Part shown: positions 36,893 to 48,407 of the stretch, one piece after another
Position numbering within the stretch: the first letter of the stretch is position 1
How the letters are laid out: each line of letters opens with the position of its first letter
NCBI GenBank assembly: GCA_965153455.1
Contig: OZ234500.1
Span: 2,666,001-2,730,000, forward strand
DNA length: 64,000 nt
Direction of reading: 5' to 3'
Source: Sphagnum compactum
Lineage: Eukaryota > Bryophyta > Sphagnopsida > Sphagnales
Made by a program: the position numbers and the translations under genes
The notes under the pieces: generated by a model
What the model saw: only the letters and a program-made list of their open reading frames with translations
Told to the model about the DNA's origin: nothing
Databases searched by the model: none

Positions 36893-39064
36893 TCAAATTC
36901 CTTTTCCCCAAAACATTTCATACCTTTGAGGAGGACAGAAAACAAATGGAAATTGCTTGATATGGCCACTTCCTATTCCAAATAATTGCAAAGAAGTTCT
37001 CACCGCTGCAGCATTAGAAAACAGAACAGAAAACAAAGCCTCCTTGCAAAAACTGAAGTTGTGGAATTCAATCAAGTTGGTAACAAACACAAAGGCACAT
37101 GAAAGACAGACAACAAAAATCTTCAGATGAATTGCAAACAGTTGTTTACTCAAAATCCATGATTTGATACAATAATCACCTCCCAGAGAGCCTTGAAATG
37201 GCCTCATGTGATTGCACAAAGAAAACCACTGCAGATATTTCTCTAAACTGATTGGAAATCTTCTTGATAAGTGCTTGTGAATTGTACCCATCAAGACCCC
37301 ATGAGCACGAAAGTACTTGAAGCAAGCTCTCTGGATCTCAACTAATGACCAGAAGAAAATTCCACTGCAATCAGAGGTGTGATCAAATCTCTGAGATTGC
37401 TGCAATGGATCCTCAACCACTAGACTATGCAGAAAATTTGCTACTACCACTGCCTCAAGTTCCTCAATCTGCACCAGATTAGGGTACAAATTCTTGAGCA
37501 AGATATCAAGACCTGTGGTTCTAAATTTGCTGATGGAAGATGAAGCTTCAAGTGACAGCTTTTCAGCAGCCACTGCACAGTCATCCCTTGCTGCTCTTGG
37601 AATGTAAGAGATGGAAGAAGAGGAAGAAATGAAACAAGATGATGATGATGATGTTGGGGTTGATGCAGTGCTGATAAAATCCATCATCACCGGTGCAACT
37701 CTTGCAGATTTGTATGGCTCCTGGATGTGTTGGCACTCTGTCATCACTTCATCAGCATCTGAGACTGCGGAAGAACTCCTGAATATGACCTCAGAGGTGA
37801 TGGCAACCTCAAGCTCCTCCTTGGGTGCTGCATCGACAAACTTCGTGTGAAGCCTAGAAGAATTACTGGCCTTTGGAGATCGAACCACAATCCATTCTCC
37901 TTCGCCGCCGGGCGGACTTAGAGGGGGAGAAGCGCCCCACCACCAATCCTTACTGTTCTTGCTGCTTCTGCTGCCTGTTCCTTCACCAGCTTCATCTGAG
38001 TGTATCCTAGCCTTCGGAGATTGGAGAGCTGCAAGCTTCCAGAACCTAGGCGACGACAGAGGTGGAATGGAGGAGGAGAGCACATCGCTGCTGCTGGATG
38101 ACCCATGATCCAAAACACTAGTGGGAGAAACAGGGGTGTTTGGAAATTGCATTCCAGGGGTAGAAAGATCCTCGCAACCTCGAGAAGCTCCTCCTCCAGC
38201 ACCTGTGAGAAAGGGATGCTCCAGTAGCTGAGAGCTGGTCCAGCGCAACCGAGGGTTGCGCTCAAAGCAGCGAGCAAGAAAATCATGCGCATCCGGCGAC
38301 AGAGAATCCGGAACAGCCGGCATCTCATTAGTACACCCAATACGGTAGAGCGCGACAAAAGGATCAGCAATCTGTGCCCAGGGAGCACGACCTGTGGCCA
38401 TCTCCACTACGGTACATCCCAAAGACCAGATGTCCGAGGGCAAACCCTGTTCCTTTTGCAACACCACTTCCGGCGCCATCCAGAGAGGAGTCCCATTCAC
38501 CTTCCGCACTGCAGCATCACAATCCTGTACATTCCCTTCCCGCAATTCCACAACCTCGTCATCATCATCATCATCATCGACGACGACGACGCGCTTGGCG
38601 GATCCGAAATCCGCCAGCTTCACAGAGCCTGCATTCCCAACCAGCACATTCTTGCCCTTAATATCGCAGTGGACAATTCCGCGGGAATGGAGGTAATCGA
38701 TCCCTTGCAGAATACTCCGCGTATAAGAGCGAATGAGTTGCTCATCCAAAGACTGGAACTGCTTCAACAAATCCGAGAGACTACCACCAGGCATGTATTC
38801 CAGGAACACGTTCCGCATCTTTTGCCCTGCTTCCTCACTCCAATCACTCCCTAGACAACGTACCACAAACTCCGATTCCAAGCCCTGCAATATCTGGATC
38901 TCATTCTCCAAAGCCGCTACCAAATTCTGAGAACCCATAACATCCACCACTACCGATTTCACTGCAAAGAAGGAGCCTGTCACTCTGTTCATTCCCAAGT
39001 TCACTTGCCCGAAAGCTCCTGCTCCTAGCAAACTCCCACGAATCCATGAACCACCACCGCCCAT
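36893..39064 (-). CDS. MEKK-type MAPKKK, one long exon
   Basis: Ser/Thr kinase at the top of a MAP kinase cascade, close to the plant MAPKKK13-21 type. The N-terminal kinase domain spans residues 8-287. It has the glycine loop GAGAFG (14-19), Lys36 in AVKS, Glu53 or Glu55 in helix C and HCDIKGKN (132-139). It also has ADFG (151-154), GTPLWMAPE (191-199) and DIWSLG (211-216). The HCD in place of HRD is common in this plant group. All catalytic residues are present. Odd: the activation segment carries an insertion of about 30 residues with seven consecutive Asp (163-169). The tail is Ser/Pro-rich to about residue 490. The last 150-200 residues are Phe- and Cys-rich and may be intron or 3' UTR read-through, so the true 3' end could lie further left in the protein. 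The ATG at 39064 precedes GGGG and fits the domain start. Confidence 0.9.
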   Translation of the reverse strand: MGGGGSWIRGSLLGAGAFGQVNLGMNRVTGSFFAVKSVVVDVMGSQNLVAALENEIQILQGLESEFVVRCLGSDWSEEAGQKMRNVFLEYMPGGSLSDLLKQFQSLDEQLIRSYTRSILQGIDYLHSRGIVHCDIKGKNVLVGNAGSVKLADFGSAKRVVVVDDDDDDDEVVELREGNVQDCDAAVRKVNGTPLWMAPEVVLQKEQGLPSDIWSLGCTVVEMATGRAPWAQIADPFVALYRIGCTNEMPAVPDSLSPDAHDFLARCFERNPRLRWTSSQLLEHPFLTGAGGGASRGCEDLSTPGMQFPNTPVSPTSVLDHGSSSSSDVLSSSIPPLSSPRFWKLAALQSPKARIHSDEAGEGTGSRSSKNSKDWWWGASPPLSPPGGEGEWIVVRSPKASNSSRLHTKFVDAAPKEELEVAITSEVIFRSSSAVSDADEVMTECQHIQEPYKSARVAPVMMDFISTASTPTSSSSSCFISSSSSISYIPRAARDDCAVAAEKLSLEASSSISKFRTTGLDILLKNLYPNLVQIEELEAVVVANFLHSLVVEDPLQQSQRFDHTSDCSGIFFWSLVEIQRACFKYFRAHGVLMGTIHKHLSRRFPISLEKYLQWFSLCNHMRPFQGSLGGDYCIKSWILSKQLFAIHLKIFVVCLSCAFVFVTNLIEFHNFSFCKEALFSVLFSNAAAVRTSLQLFGIGSGHIKQFPFVFCPPQRYEMFWGKGI

Positions 39065-39226
39065 TTTGAAGTTCGAAAATCTCTTCCTCTCAACTCCACC
39101 CCTTCTTCAAACTTACCAACAAAACTCTGATCTCAAAAAAACCATTCCTGCTTTCCAAAACCCACTAAAAACATAATCGACAAAGGAAAACACTAACTAC
39201 CCAACCCAATGCTTCCCTTCTCCACA

Positions 39227-39230
<4 letters not shown>

Positions 39231-39259
<29 letters not shown>
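39231..39259. repeat. (CT)n microsatellite in the MAPKKK 5' region
   Basis: Uninterrupted CT run of about 14 units, 170 bp upstream of the MAPKKK start codon. On the sense strand it reads (GA)n, a frequent element of plant core promoters and leaders. Confidence 0.9.
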
Positions 39260-39263
<4 letters not shown>

Positions 39264-40300
39264 GTCCTCAACACAAAACACTTGGGAGCTAGATACCACC
39301 GCTCAAGAGCACTACTTGTAAATCTTCGAAAGCTTGAGAAAACGTGAGAAAAATCACAAGACTTTGTTATGCTTCAAATCATCAGGAACTGCTTGAGCTT
39401 CTTCTTTTTCTGGATTAAACCCGAGAGAATGGAGAAGAGAGAGAAGAGCAACAGAGATGTATATGCGCGAGTGAACGAGGGGCCCCCTTTCGAGAGGCCA
39501 CTTGCATCTTGGCCACTTGATTGGCCATGTGGCTACCGACCCAAGCAGCAGCCTCCTCCGTCTTAGTCTGCGCTTTTGTCACCTCGATTGCTCTCACATT
39601 CGGAAAGCGCGGCTGTTTTTGCGGAGAGGCGGCGGTTGGCGGTGGTAAATACAAGGAAGGTAGATAGGTAAAATCGCCTTCTAACTTTCTTACCTCAGAT
39701 TATCTTACTTTACCGCGCCCCCTACGGCCTAGCCTAGTGGGCCGAGTTGGGGGGGTGGGGGCAGCCTAGGTAGTAAAAGTAAGTAAATAGCTTTTACTAC
39801 CTAGTTTTTACCGTCAGTCAAATCTTTTCTGGGTTTTTCACCCTTTGTGTTTAGGGTAATAAAAATAGGTCAGGTGACAATTAGGCTCCCCTCCTCCCCC
39901 CTCTCTGTTTTAACTTTTTAACCCACCCCTTTGGCGCCAAATTTCTATCGGCTCAGATTTGACCCACGTTACATCTGACGCTTGAGAAGACGCAGCAGGA
40001 ATCCAAAGGAAGAGGCGGCGGCGGTTCGAATCGCGCGTGTGCTTCGCCCGTTTCTTCGACTTGCCCCCAACCTACGGTAACCGAACCCCACCCCACCCTA
40101 CCCTACTCTACCTTACCCTGGTTTGCTTGCCTAGGATGATAGGTCAAGGACATGATGCCTTTGTGCGTGCACCCAAAACTAAGCGTCATTGCAAACGAAA
40201 AGATTCGGGACTCCAGTTTTTCCTCCTTCCCACACATGTTTTTTCTTTTTTTTTAATTATTTTTTTTATAATTTTTGAAAATAAATCACGTTGTTGAATT
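39260..40300 (-). promoter_or_regulatory. Presumed MAPKKK promoter and upstream region
   Basis: GC-richer, CpG-containing DNA upstream of the kinase gene. It includes a CCCCTCC/ACCCACCCC-rich part near 39880-40130. No second divergent gene is recognisable. The TTCGAATC-like motif near 40024 is not part of a tRNA, since no matching arms are seen. Confidence 0.35.
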
Positions 40301-42029
40301 TGACTACCTATGTAGTTTTTCTAATGTGTGTGTGTGTGTGTATGTGTGTGTTTTTTTTTTTAAAACATAATTTTGTGGGAAAAAATGGGCCCAAAAATTG
40401 GGTCGCTTTATTCAGTCCTTCTTCATATTATGTTGACTCTCTAAGCACATGATTGAGGGTGCCATGAGATTTCCTTTGCAGTTAGCCTACTCGGACTTGA
40501 CTTTGATTATATAATAAAAAATTATCAACCTATATTTTATTTTATTTTTAATTTAATTTTTTTTTATGGGTAGGTTAAAGGATTTAAAACCATGTGAAAG
40601 GATTGACATTAATAAGCAAAATATTTTTTAAATGAAGTCGTGTAATATTGGTTCATCTAGTGAAAGCAAGGGCATTGCCAGATTAAGGGCTTATGCTCAG
40701 CTCATTGAGCGTATAAACTCAATTTCACAAGTACTCTTCTTGCCCATGAGCTTACATAGCCTAAGAGTAGATGCAACCTTCGAAGAAGATGGGGGGAGGG
40801 GGCGCATGGAGCGTTTTAAGTTTTTTTCACAAAGCCCACATGACGTGGGCTTTTGCCTCACGGGTTGTTGGTCCAAAGGCCGTTAGTTAGAAACCATGAC
40901 CTAACAATGACTTCAAAGTCATTTGAGAGCAACCTTGACTTTGGGGAACAAAGGAGCTAAAAATTCTGCACAATGCAATGACTTGAGCTGATTTAACACA
41001 ATGCAACGACCGCCATCCTTGTGGTCCAATAATATAGACCAACCATATTGCACACCTTTGATAGCTCTTTGGGCAACCTAATCAAGACCAAAAACTAGTG
41101 ACAAATTGGTTGGTAGTTGGGACAAGCATGAAATAGTAGTAGCTCGTCCAACTTTTCTTTTGCATTGTCCATATCTTTTACACCACCGAACCATCATCAG
41201 GCTCCCATCATATATACTTGGAGAAATTTTCTTTACTGAAATTTTTTTTTCATTAATTAGTTAATCAATTAAAAAAATACCTTTGCAAAGAAGCTTAGCA
41301 CACAACTTTAGACAATTAGGCACAATTAGGGTTCTAATTAATTAACTTGACCAAGGCTATGGTGAGATGACGGAATACCTATCAACTGCATCATCCTAAG
41401 GGTGAAGAGAACCTATTCTCATACTCTCAATCGATGGTAGTGGTCTTTACAAACCATTATCATGGGTTCATAAGTTTTGTTAGCTTTTCAATCATTTTGA
41501 GTGTGACAATTGAAGAATGAGAAGAAACCTTTGGCCGATCCAATGCCTTAAGGAGAAGGAAGGTAGGAGGATGTATACTACGTTGTTGCCCGTGCATGTT
41601 CACACCAAAACTAACCAAGTGCAATAATAGTATAATGTCAAATTGTGCTCAAGATGTAAGGGGAAAAAACAAGACCTGGAGCTTTCCACCTACTTACCAA
41701 CTTAAGGATTTTGGTCTATAGTCTTAAGCCATTCTTGGGGGTCTTGAGTGCAATAATACACTAGAGGTTAGTCCCCATTACTATGCAAAGAAACCAAGCA
41801 ATTCCTTATTATTAGACAAAAAACTAGCAATGGTGCTTGTAGCTTACAAGTACCCTTTAGGGTAGATACAAAATCACAATCTGCATGCAAAAGTTTCCTT
41901 TCATGCAAAGCATTATTAGGGCATATAAAGTTGGCCCTCATCAATACACCCACCCTCTCCCCCCTCCCTCCAAATCTACAATTATTGGGGCCTGAGTTAT
42001 TGATATGGCTAACTAATAATTGCCCTAAG
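40301..42029. other. AT-rich intergenic DNA
   Basis: No gene recognised. A (GT)n run interrupted once by AT lies at about 40326-40351. Confidence 0.4.
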
Positions 42030-42175
42030 CTTAAGGCTTCCACACTCCTGAAGCCTCATGATACCCAGCTTAAGGCTTCCACACTCCAGATACCTAGCCT
42101 TCAAGGCATCCACACTCCAGTGTTTTTTAAACTAAGGTAGTCTGGAGTGTGGAAGCCTCAATCAAGTCTGGGTAT
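42030..42175. repeat. Foldback with repeated arm units
   Basis: Three direct copies of a CTTAAGGCTTCCACACTCC-type unit start at 42030, 42069 and 42099. One inverted copy follows at 42142-42158. The outer ATACCCAG (42061-42068) pairs with CTGGGTAT (42168-42175). The arms 42061-42089 and 42142-42175 can form a stem with a loop of about 50 bases. No coding capacity. Likely a small non-autonomous transposon remnant or structured repeat. Confidence 0.75.
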
Positions 42176-43705
42176 TTATTGTTGGCCTTGCCTAGCCTAC
42201 TACCAAGGCAAGAAGGATATTGTGTTTAGATTCATTGTAGAGTATTATAGTAGCTTAATGGATTTTGGCCCATACTAGGTAAATAATAATAATAGGTCTA
42301 TTTTTATAGGAGGATTTTTGAAAGATGATATATATTTTGGCTTGTGTTCAAACTTGAGATTAGTTATAATAGAGTTATAATAATATCTTGAAGGATTTTT
42401 GGTTTTTTTTTTTTAAGAGGATATTTTTTGAAGATTATTTTTTTGCATGGGTGAAATATATTTTTGAGTTTCCATAATTCTTCTTTTGCCTTAAGATACT
42501 TTTTTTAATAATGTAAAATGGCAAGGGCAGAGTGTGACACACCCCTTGTTTAATATGACTACCCAATCTTGACTGGGAGATTCACTGGGTGGGAGATTTT
42601 GTATGTACTCCCCCATAACCCCAGGTTGAGGTAATGGAGAACCCACTAGTTTATACTTTAATTACTTCCATCACCCACCCATTTCATGCTTTGGGCATGG
42701 ATGGATCCTGACATCCATCTATCCATCCATCCTTTAAGGAGAGCCAACCAATGTTATGGATGGATGATAATGTTGTAGGGATATTGGGTTTAATTGACTA
42801 TAGTAGTTACATACATCCACTTGGAGCAACCCTCAACAAACCCAAGTTGGGTACAATCTTTTCTGACACTTGGGTCCTTCTTCATAACCCCTGACCCATA
42901 GTTAATATGAATGAGCATTTACATCTCACTAGAACCAATTAAGTCCATCCCTTCCCAAACTTAATATGGGGACTTACATAATTCTATCAATATGGGAATG
43001 GGGGGAAAAGTTAAGGGACTTGTTGTGGCTCCCGCCCAAATAGCTCTCAAATTTCATTAACACAACATTTGTGACTCACCCATTCAATTAAACAAGTTGT
43101 GAGAGTGGTTTGACTCTAGATGTTATGAATGTGGAACTAAAGGTTGAGTTTGTAACTCCTTTGTAATTTATTATAAGTTCAACTTCTCTACTTGTAGAGA
43201 CCAAAAACCTAATAAGTCTTATGATTTCAATGTGTAATGGTATATATCTTTACTTGCCCCCTAGTAAGTTGTGGGCATAATTAGGGTTTAGGGTTGGCAA
43301 AGGGGTTTAGGGTTTAGATTTTACAAAACCCTACCAATATTGTAATGGCAAAGGAGAATTTTTCCAGATTTTAGGGTTTTCAATCATGAATCCACCACAC
43401 AAACAAGTGAGATCACTTGTATCAATATAGAATCAAATCCTCTTTGAGACCCTTTTGCCACTTGTTGATTTGGGAGTAGGAATGTGAAGGATGGCCATTG
43501 GCCATGGAATTGAATACCAAGAGCATGTGAGGAAAAAAGTATTGTGTGAAAACAACCCTAAACATCATGATGATGATGATGATGATGGTGATGATAGAAG
43601 GGAATTTGGCTTCCTTTCAATTTTGAACTATGATTATATAATACAAGTGAAGATCACTCCCAATAGCTCCATTTTTTTAGCATATGCCACATTAGGCTTA
43701 CTGAA
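42176..43705. other. Intergenic DNA with telomere-like motifs
   Basis: No gene. Interstitial TTTAGGG-like pairs lie at 43281-43295 and 43303-43317. A GGATGGATGGAT-type and ATCCATCCATCC-type run is seen at about 42700-42770. Confidence 0.5.
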
Positions 43706-43924
43706 GGTGCATTCACACTTAGTGTTAGAAACTCTCTAGTGTTGAGTTCCCTAACACCATGCTAGTCAATTAGGACTTACACCTACTTAACTTAACGTGA
43801 ACATTTTATGTTAAGCTAACATTCACTTTAACATTAAGCTATGACCCATTTGACATTGGGTGACACCTAGGATGCCACATAGATTTTCATTTAACAATGA
43901 CTTAACATCGAGTGTGAATGCACC
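43706..43924. mobile_element. MITE with about 23-bp terminal inverted repeats
   Basis: The left end GGTGCATTCACACTTAGTG at 43706 matches the reverse complement of the right end (CGAGTGTGAATGCACC, ending about 43924). Similarity continues inwards as TGTTAG/TGTTAAG. The element is about 220 bp and lacks coding capacity. Target-site duplication is unclear, so the superfamily is not assigned. Confidence 0.7.
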
Positions 43925-44804
43925 ATAATAATTCTAACATATGAAGTTGATTTCAAAAGCATTGAATTGTGTAGGAAAATATGTTATCTCTCTCCAATTA
44001 TTTATATATGTAGCTGCCATTTTGAACCATTTTAATTTCCCAAAATGTCAGAAATATTTCTGACATTACCAGAGTACCTACACTGGAACCATGGTAAAAA
44101 TCTGTGCTTGTTTTGGGTTACATCTAAACATCATTAAATAAAAATTTATCCCTTCTTATTAGACTTTTAAAAAACCAGGGTCTAACTAGAGTTAGTCCAA
44201 AAAAATTCACATTTACCCCCCCCCCCTCAAATAACTTACTACAAGTTTTTCATTGACGAAATGGGGTTTTTTGAAAAAACACAATTTCAGCTTTTTACCA
44301 TACATTACTATTAACCCGGTTAAAAGTTTAAAAAAACTTAGAAGTTAGCATATCTTGTTCCGGTGGGAAAAAGGCGTGAGTTCCGACAGGTGGCGACTGG
44401 GCATTGGACCAATAACTTTGGCCTTTCGACCCAAAAAGTCGGTGTAAGAAGTGCGTGTGTGTAAGTGTCCTGCCGCAATTTCTGGGACTCAATTGTCGGC
44501 GATACTATTGGTCCTGAGTTTTCCGTCCCCTGATTGGGCCGCGAAAACACCGTCTTTTCCCCCCCCATTCAGGATGTTTTTTTGGCTAATGTGGCCACTT
44601 CACAACACCGCTCAGCCAAAAGTGCCCCCCAATCCCCAGATTTATAGGACCCCAGTTTAGAAGGTTTCAGATTAACTGGGGGCATCCTCCACTTAACTCC
44701 ACTGACATATGTAAGTGGATATGTTCAGTTGGTGATCCTGGTGACATTAAGTGAGGAGTAAACCCTAAAATACTCAAGGTCAAATACCCAAGCTCTTCTT
44801 CCTT

Positions 44805-44831
44805 TTGGCTTGGCTTGGCTTGGCTTGGCTT
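44805..44831. repeat. (CTTGG)n short tandem repeat
   Basis: About five perfect GGCTT/CTTGG pentamer units in intergenic DNA. Confidence 0.85.
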
Positions 44832-45254
44832 CAAATTGGGGGTCAGTGGTGGTTCTTCTTATTGTTGTTGTATCAGCAACTGCTTGTTTCAAATTGGAAA
44901 CTTCAATTAGTGCCTACTAAGACAATAGTGAGATCTCCCTAAAGTCGCCCCGTGTTTGGGCCCTAGTTTGACCTCCTCCTTTTTTTTCCTTAATCCCCTG
45001 CTTTTGAGTGTATCTGTTCAGTGTGCGAAACTGGGTACCGTTTCATGAAACTGGGGATTAGTTCAGAAGATTTGCTTTTCGGGATCTTGTACTGATACAC
45101 AATTTTGGGTATTTTTTGAAGAATACGAGGTATATCCTAAGGCAGGTATATTAAACCCTAAATCCAAAACTGGGGGGTGAATCTCCCCTGAACACCTAAT
45201 TCAGTGACAAACCTAGTTTGATCCCCTGTTTCTTTTTCTTGTGTACTGTTCCTT

Positions 45255-45323
45255 CTTTCCTAACTTCTCATGTGTTCCTTTCCTAACTTCTCATGTGTTC
45301 CTTTCCTAACTTCTCATCTGGTC
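45255..45323. repeat. 23-bp tandem repeat, three copies
   Basis: Units start at 45255, 45278 and 45301 with CTTTCCTAACTTCTCATG. The first two are identical and the third differs near its end (ATCTGGTC). Related TTCTCATTTGGT motifs follow, up to about 45420. Confidence 0.9.
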
Positions 45324-47397
45324 CTTCGTTTTGCCAAAACTTCTCATTTGGTGCTCATTTGGTGCTCATTTTTGTCATTTAGTCCCTAGTTTTTCCGAAG
45401 TTTCTCATTTGGTCCTCATACTTGGCAAAGTTAGTTTTTAACATGTGGCAAAACTTTCAAGGGAATATTCTGTCTCAAATTCCCTGTTTTTTTAATTAAA
45501 AAACTCTTGAAAAATAAATCTCCAGAAGATTTTGCCACAATGCAAAGTTTCTTGGTTTTTATTCGGGCGGTTTTCTTTTTCCTTCATTTTTGTCTTCAAC
45601 CGTGCTTTCTACAAATGTGTTGCCAATGAAAATCTTTTCTAAGATGATCACTAATGATAATACCATGCCAAACTGAGAAAACAAAACACTATTTTGGACC
45701 CTTTTTTCATAAAAGATTTGTGATAGCACAAGTGATGACTATCCATAAGATTATTTAGGCAAATTTGACTATAAAAGAGTTTTTAAAGAAAATTAACTTA
45801 AATTTTGACAACCTATTTGCAAGCAATGATTTTATTTTTATTTTTATTTTCAATTTTTTTGATGTTGCTCAAGTGGCAATTATCCATAAGTATATTTAGC
45901 CAAAATTTGGGGAAAGTAAGAAATTTTTCTTAAGAGTAGGCTTTATAAGGGGTGTTGCTTGCGTTCCAAAGGTGTACACTATACACTTTCTAGCCTCCAT
46001 ACTTAGGGCAATATGATTTGCATAATTGTGTTTTCCGAACATGAGAAGAAGACCTAACACGTTCTCGTTTAACAATTTTTTGTCTAATTAGACATGGTGG
46101 TCATGAATCTTAACCTTGTGACCTCTCCATTTCTTCTATTATGGTCTAGGTATGGTTAAAAAGAGGACTTTAGGCAACGAACGTGGGGGGGAAAATTCGT
46201 GTTCTTTTGGGAACTAAAGGTGCAATTCCACATGAAAACCGTGGAACAACAACATATTAAACTCTCCACCAATCGTTTATAAATTTTGGGAACACTTGAG
46301 GGAACCATCTGGAAACATTACGAAACTATATTGTGCCATTTTGAGTTGAGAGTATACTAGAGAGAATATTTTTGGCCATGAGCTAATACCCCCTTCCTTA
46401 CAAGAAAGTTGGGTTGCTTTGTGGGTTGCTTTGTGACGTTTAATTTATTGTATTTGAGACTTTCCGATGCCATTTTTTGGCCTCCTTTCGAATGACTCCT
46501 TTTGAGATGGTCCAAGGTCAAGGTCCAAGTTCCCCTTTCCATAGTGCCTGGTCTCATGCAGCAATATGGCACGTGATGTGTAAAATGTTGCTTCGGTATG
46601 CATTAGTGTAATGTGATACAAATCGTCATTTCAAGTCACCATGGCTGGCCACACTTGTGTGTAAAAATGTTCTAAGGACGAACTAGGTGGCAGAATGCAT
46701 CCCTAGCGCACGTTCCCTCGCATAAAGGTTTGTAGATAGGTCAGAATTGGCTGAATTGGCTGAATTGTGAGTAAAAAAAAGCCATTTTCTTCCCTTATGA
46801 CATATTTTAGGTTTAGGGTAAGCCCCTGCTCAAGAGCACAAGGCTATGAACATGAAAACCTTGGACTTGTCACTAGCATGACTTTTGTCTTCTTACATAT
46901 TAAATGAGAAAAGGGTATGAGTGGGCCTTCAAAGTTTCATATATGTGCACGTTTATGACAATACTCTAACTATCTTCCGTCAAATGCATGGGATTTGAGT
47001 CCTAGGATTTGAGTCTACTTCATGGCAACAACTACTCGAAATTTCCTCCTCATATTTTTCAGTTGTTGCGATACCATATTTGTTTGGTGGGTGTACACCC
47101 ATCATTTATTTTCGGTCATTAGGTCATATTTCATACCCAATGTTTTGCAAAGGCCAAAAAAGTCCTCATGCACATGCCTGATAAAACTCTATCTATTTCA
47201 TAAGATGCATGCCCTAAGATTTAAGTCGTACTAAAAGGGCACCCAAATTACTTTGGGGCTCTTTGTTGTCAACAAATAGACTTTGCATCATCAGGCTGAC
47301 CTTTTGCCAAGAGAGCCTGATGTAATTTCTATTAGACCATGAAACATTATCATTTACACTTGACTTTTCATCCATTCCCATTTTCCTTGGTCTCTTA

Positions 47398-47776
47398 GAG
47401 CATCTCCAGGGCTGCTCAGTATGTGACCCTGAAAACAACATATTTTTCACATCCAAGTTCAGTTATTTCCTTTCTCGCAACTCCACCCATGAAACTGAAA
47501 CCAGGACAGCAAATAGGTGGGGAACTAGTAATAGCAAACGACCTCGACCGATCTTCATGATGGGCCAATCAGAAAGAAACACTGAGCAGCAGTCGTATCA
47601 CATGTATTACACTCTTTTCTGGAGGTTCATATCATTATTGTGCCTTTTAACAGCCACCACAAACCCTGAAATTATGCCGAGCCAAAACCATTTTCCTGAG
47701 CCAAACCGCCATATTTTGATTTTTCTCCATCCAAAGTAATGTGTAGATCACATATTGATCACCACTGGAGATGCTC
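47398..47776. mobile_element. Tourist-like (PIF/Harbinger-type) MITE
   Basis: 379-bp element with terminal inverted repeats starting GAGCATCTCCAG and ending CTGGAGATGCTC. The imperfect pairing extends about 30 bp. It is flanked on both sides by TTA (47395-47397 and 47777-47779), the target duplication typical of PIF/Harbinger elements. No transposase frame is present. A second, partial copy of the left part is found at 56162. Confidence 0.82.
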
Positions 47777-48311
47777 TTAGACCTCAACCCCAAGTGTTGT
47801 TACTTGAACTAACACCACGGTGACCTTATCCTCCTCGGATGGGGGATTTTGTATTTCAATGGTCAAGGGCTCTCAAGCTCTAGTGTAAAGGGGCCCTTAA
47901 GGATGGTGGTGCAAAACATCGTCAAGGCATCATCGCTCACACCGTGGGGCCTTGAGTGATGACCTATGTGTCATAACCTGATGTCGAGTTGTAATTGTAA
48001 CGCAACATATGTCGCAATAAACATCACAAATTGTACATTGTAATGGATGAAACCACAACAATCTCTTCTTCTTGAATGCTGACATTTCTTACAAGAGCAA
48101 ATTTGTGTAGAGACTTCCGAGGGGCAACCAGATTGAAAAGGTATCCATGCCGTCATCATCTGCTGCTTTGAGGAAGGTTGCAGATCCACGACTCCTCTTT
48201 GTACCACGAAAATGAGAGAAAGAAAGCTTCCCCGGAGATTTCCTACTCACTTTGGACTCCACAATAGTTGGTCGACAAATGGCATTATGTTGTCGTGTTG
48301 GCCATGGGCCC
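47777..48311. other. Intergenic DNA
   Basis: No gene or repeat structure recognised between the MITE and the duplication at 48312. Confidence 0.4.
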
Positions 48312-48407
48312 CCAATAGTCGAATTTCAAGTATTGTCAAGGGGGGCTACTAGGCCAATAGTCGAATTTCAAGTATCGTCAAGGGGGGGGGGGGGGGGGGC
48401 TACTAGG
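48312..48407. repeat. Direct duplication (about 42 bp) with expanded G run
   Basis: Unit 48312-48353 (CCAATAGTCGAATTTCAAGT at its start, CTACTAGG at its end) is repeated at 48354-48407. The unit's six-G run has become 18 G in the second copy (48382-48399), the only large difference. G-tract expansion by slippage is likely, and the exact length may be an assembly estimate. Confidence 0.88.

Larger units (their letters stand above)
43925..47397. other. Intergenic DNA with a small GC-rich, CCAAT-containing island
   Basis: Most of the stretch shows nothing gene-like. At about 44370-44660 there is a GC-richer patch with ACCAATAA, ATTGGTCC and GATTGGGCC (CCAAT-box-like motifs in both orientations). 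It resembles an orphan promoter, but no coding exon follows on either strand. Simple repeats within the stretch are listed separately. Confidence 0.4.

Noticed and set aside
40000-40060. Possible tRNA gene around the GGTTCGAATC motif
   Set aside because: The motif resembles a T-loop, but no acceptor, D or anticodon arms can be paired around it.
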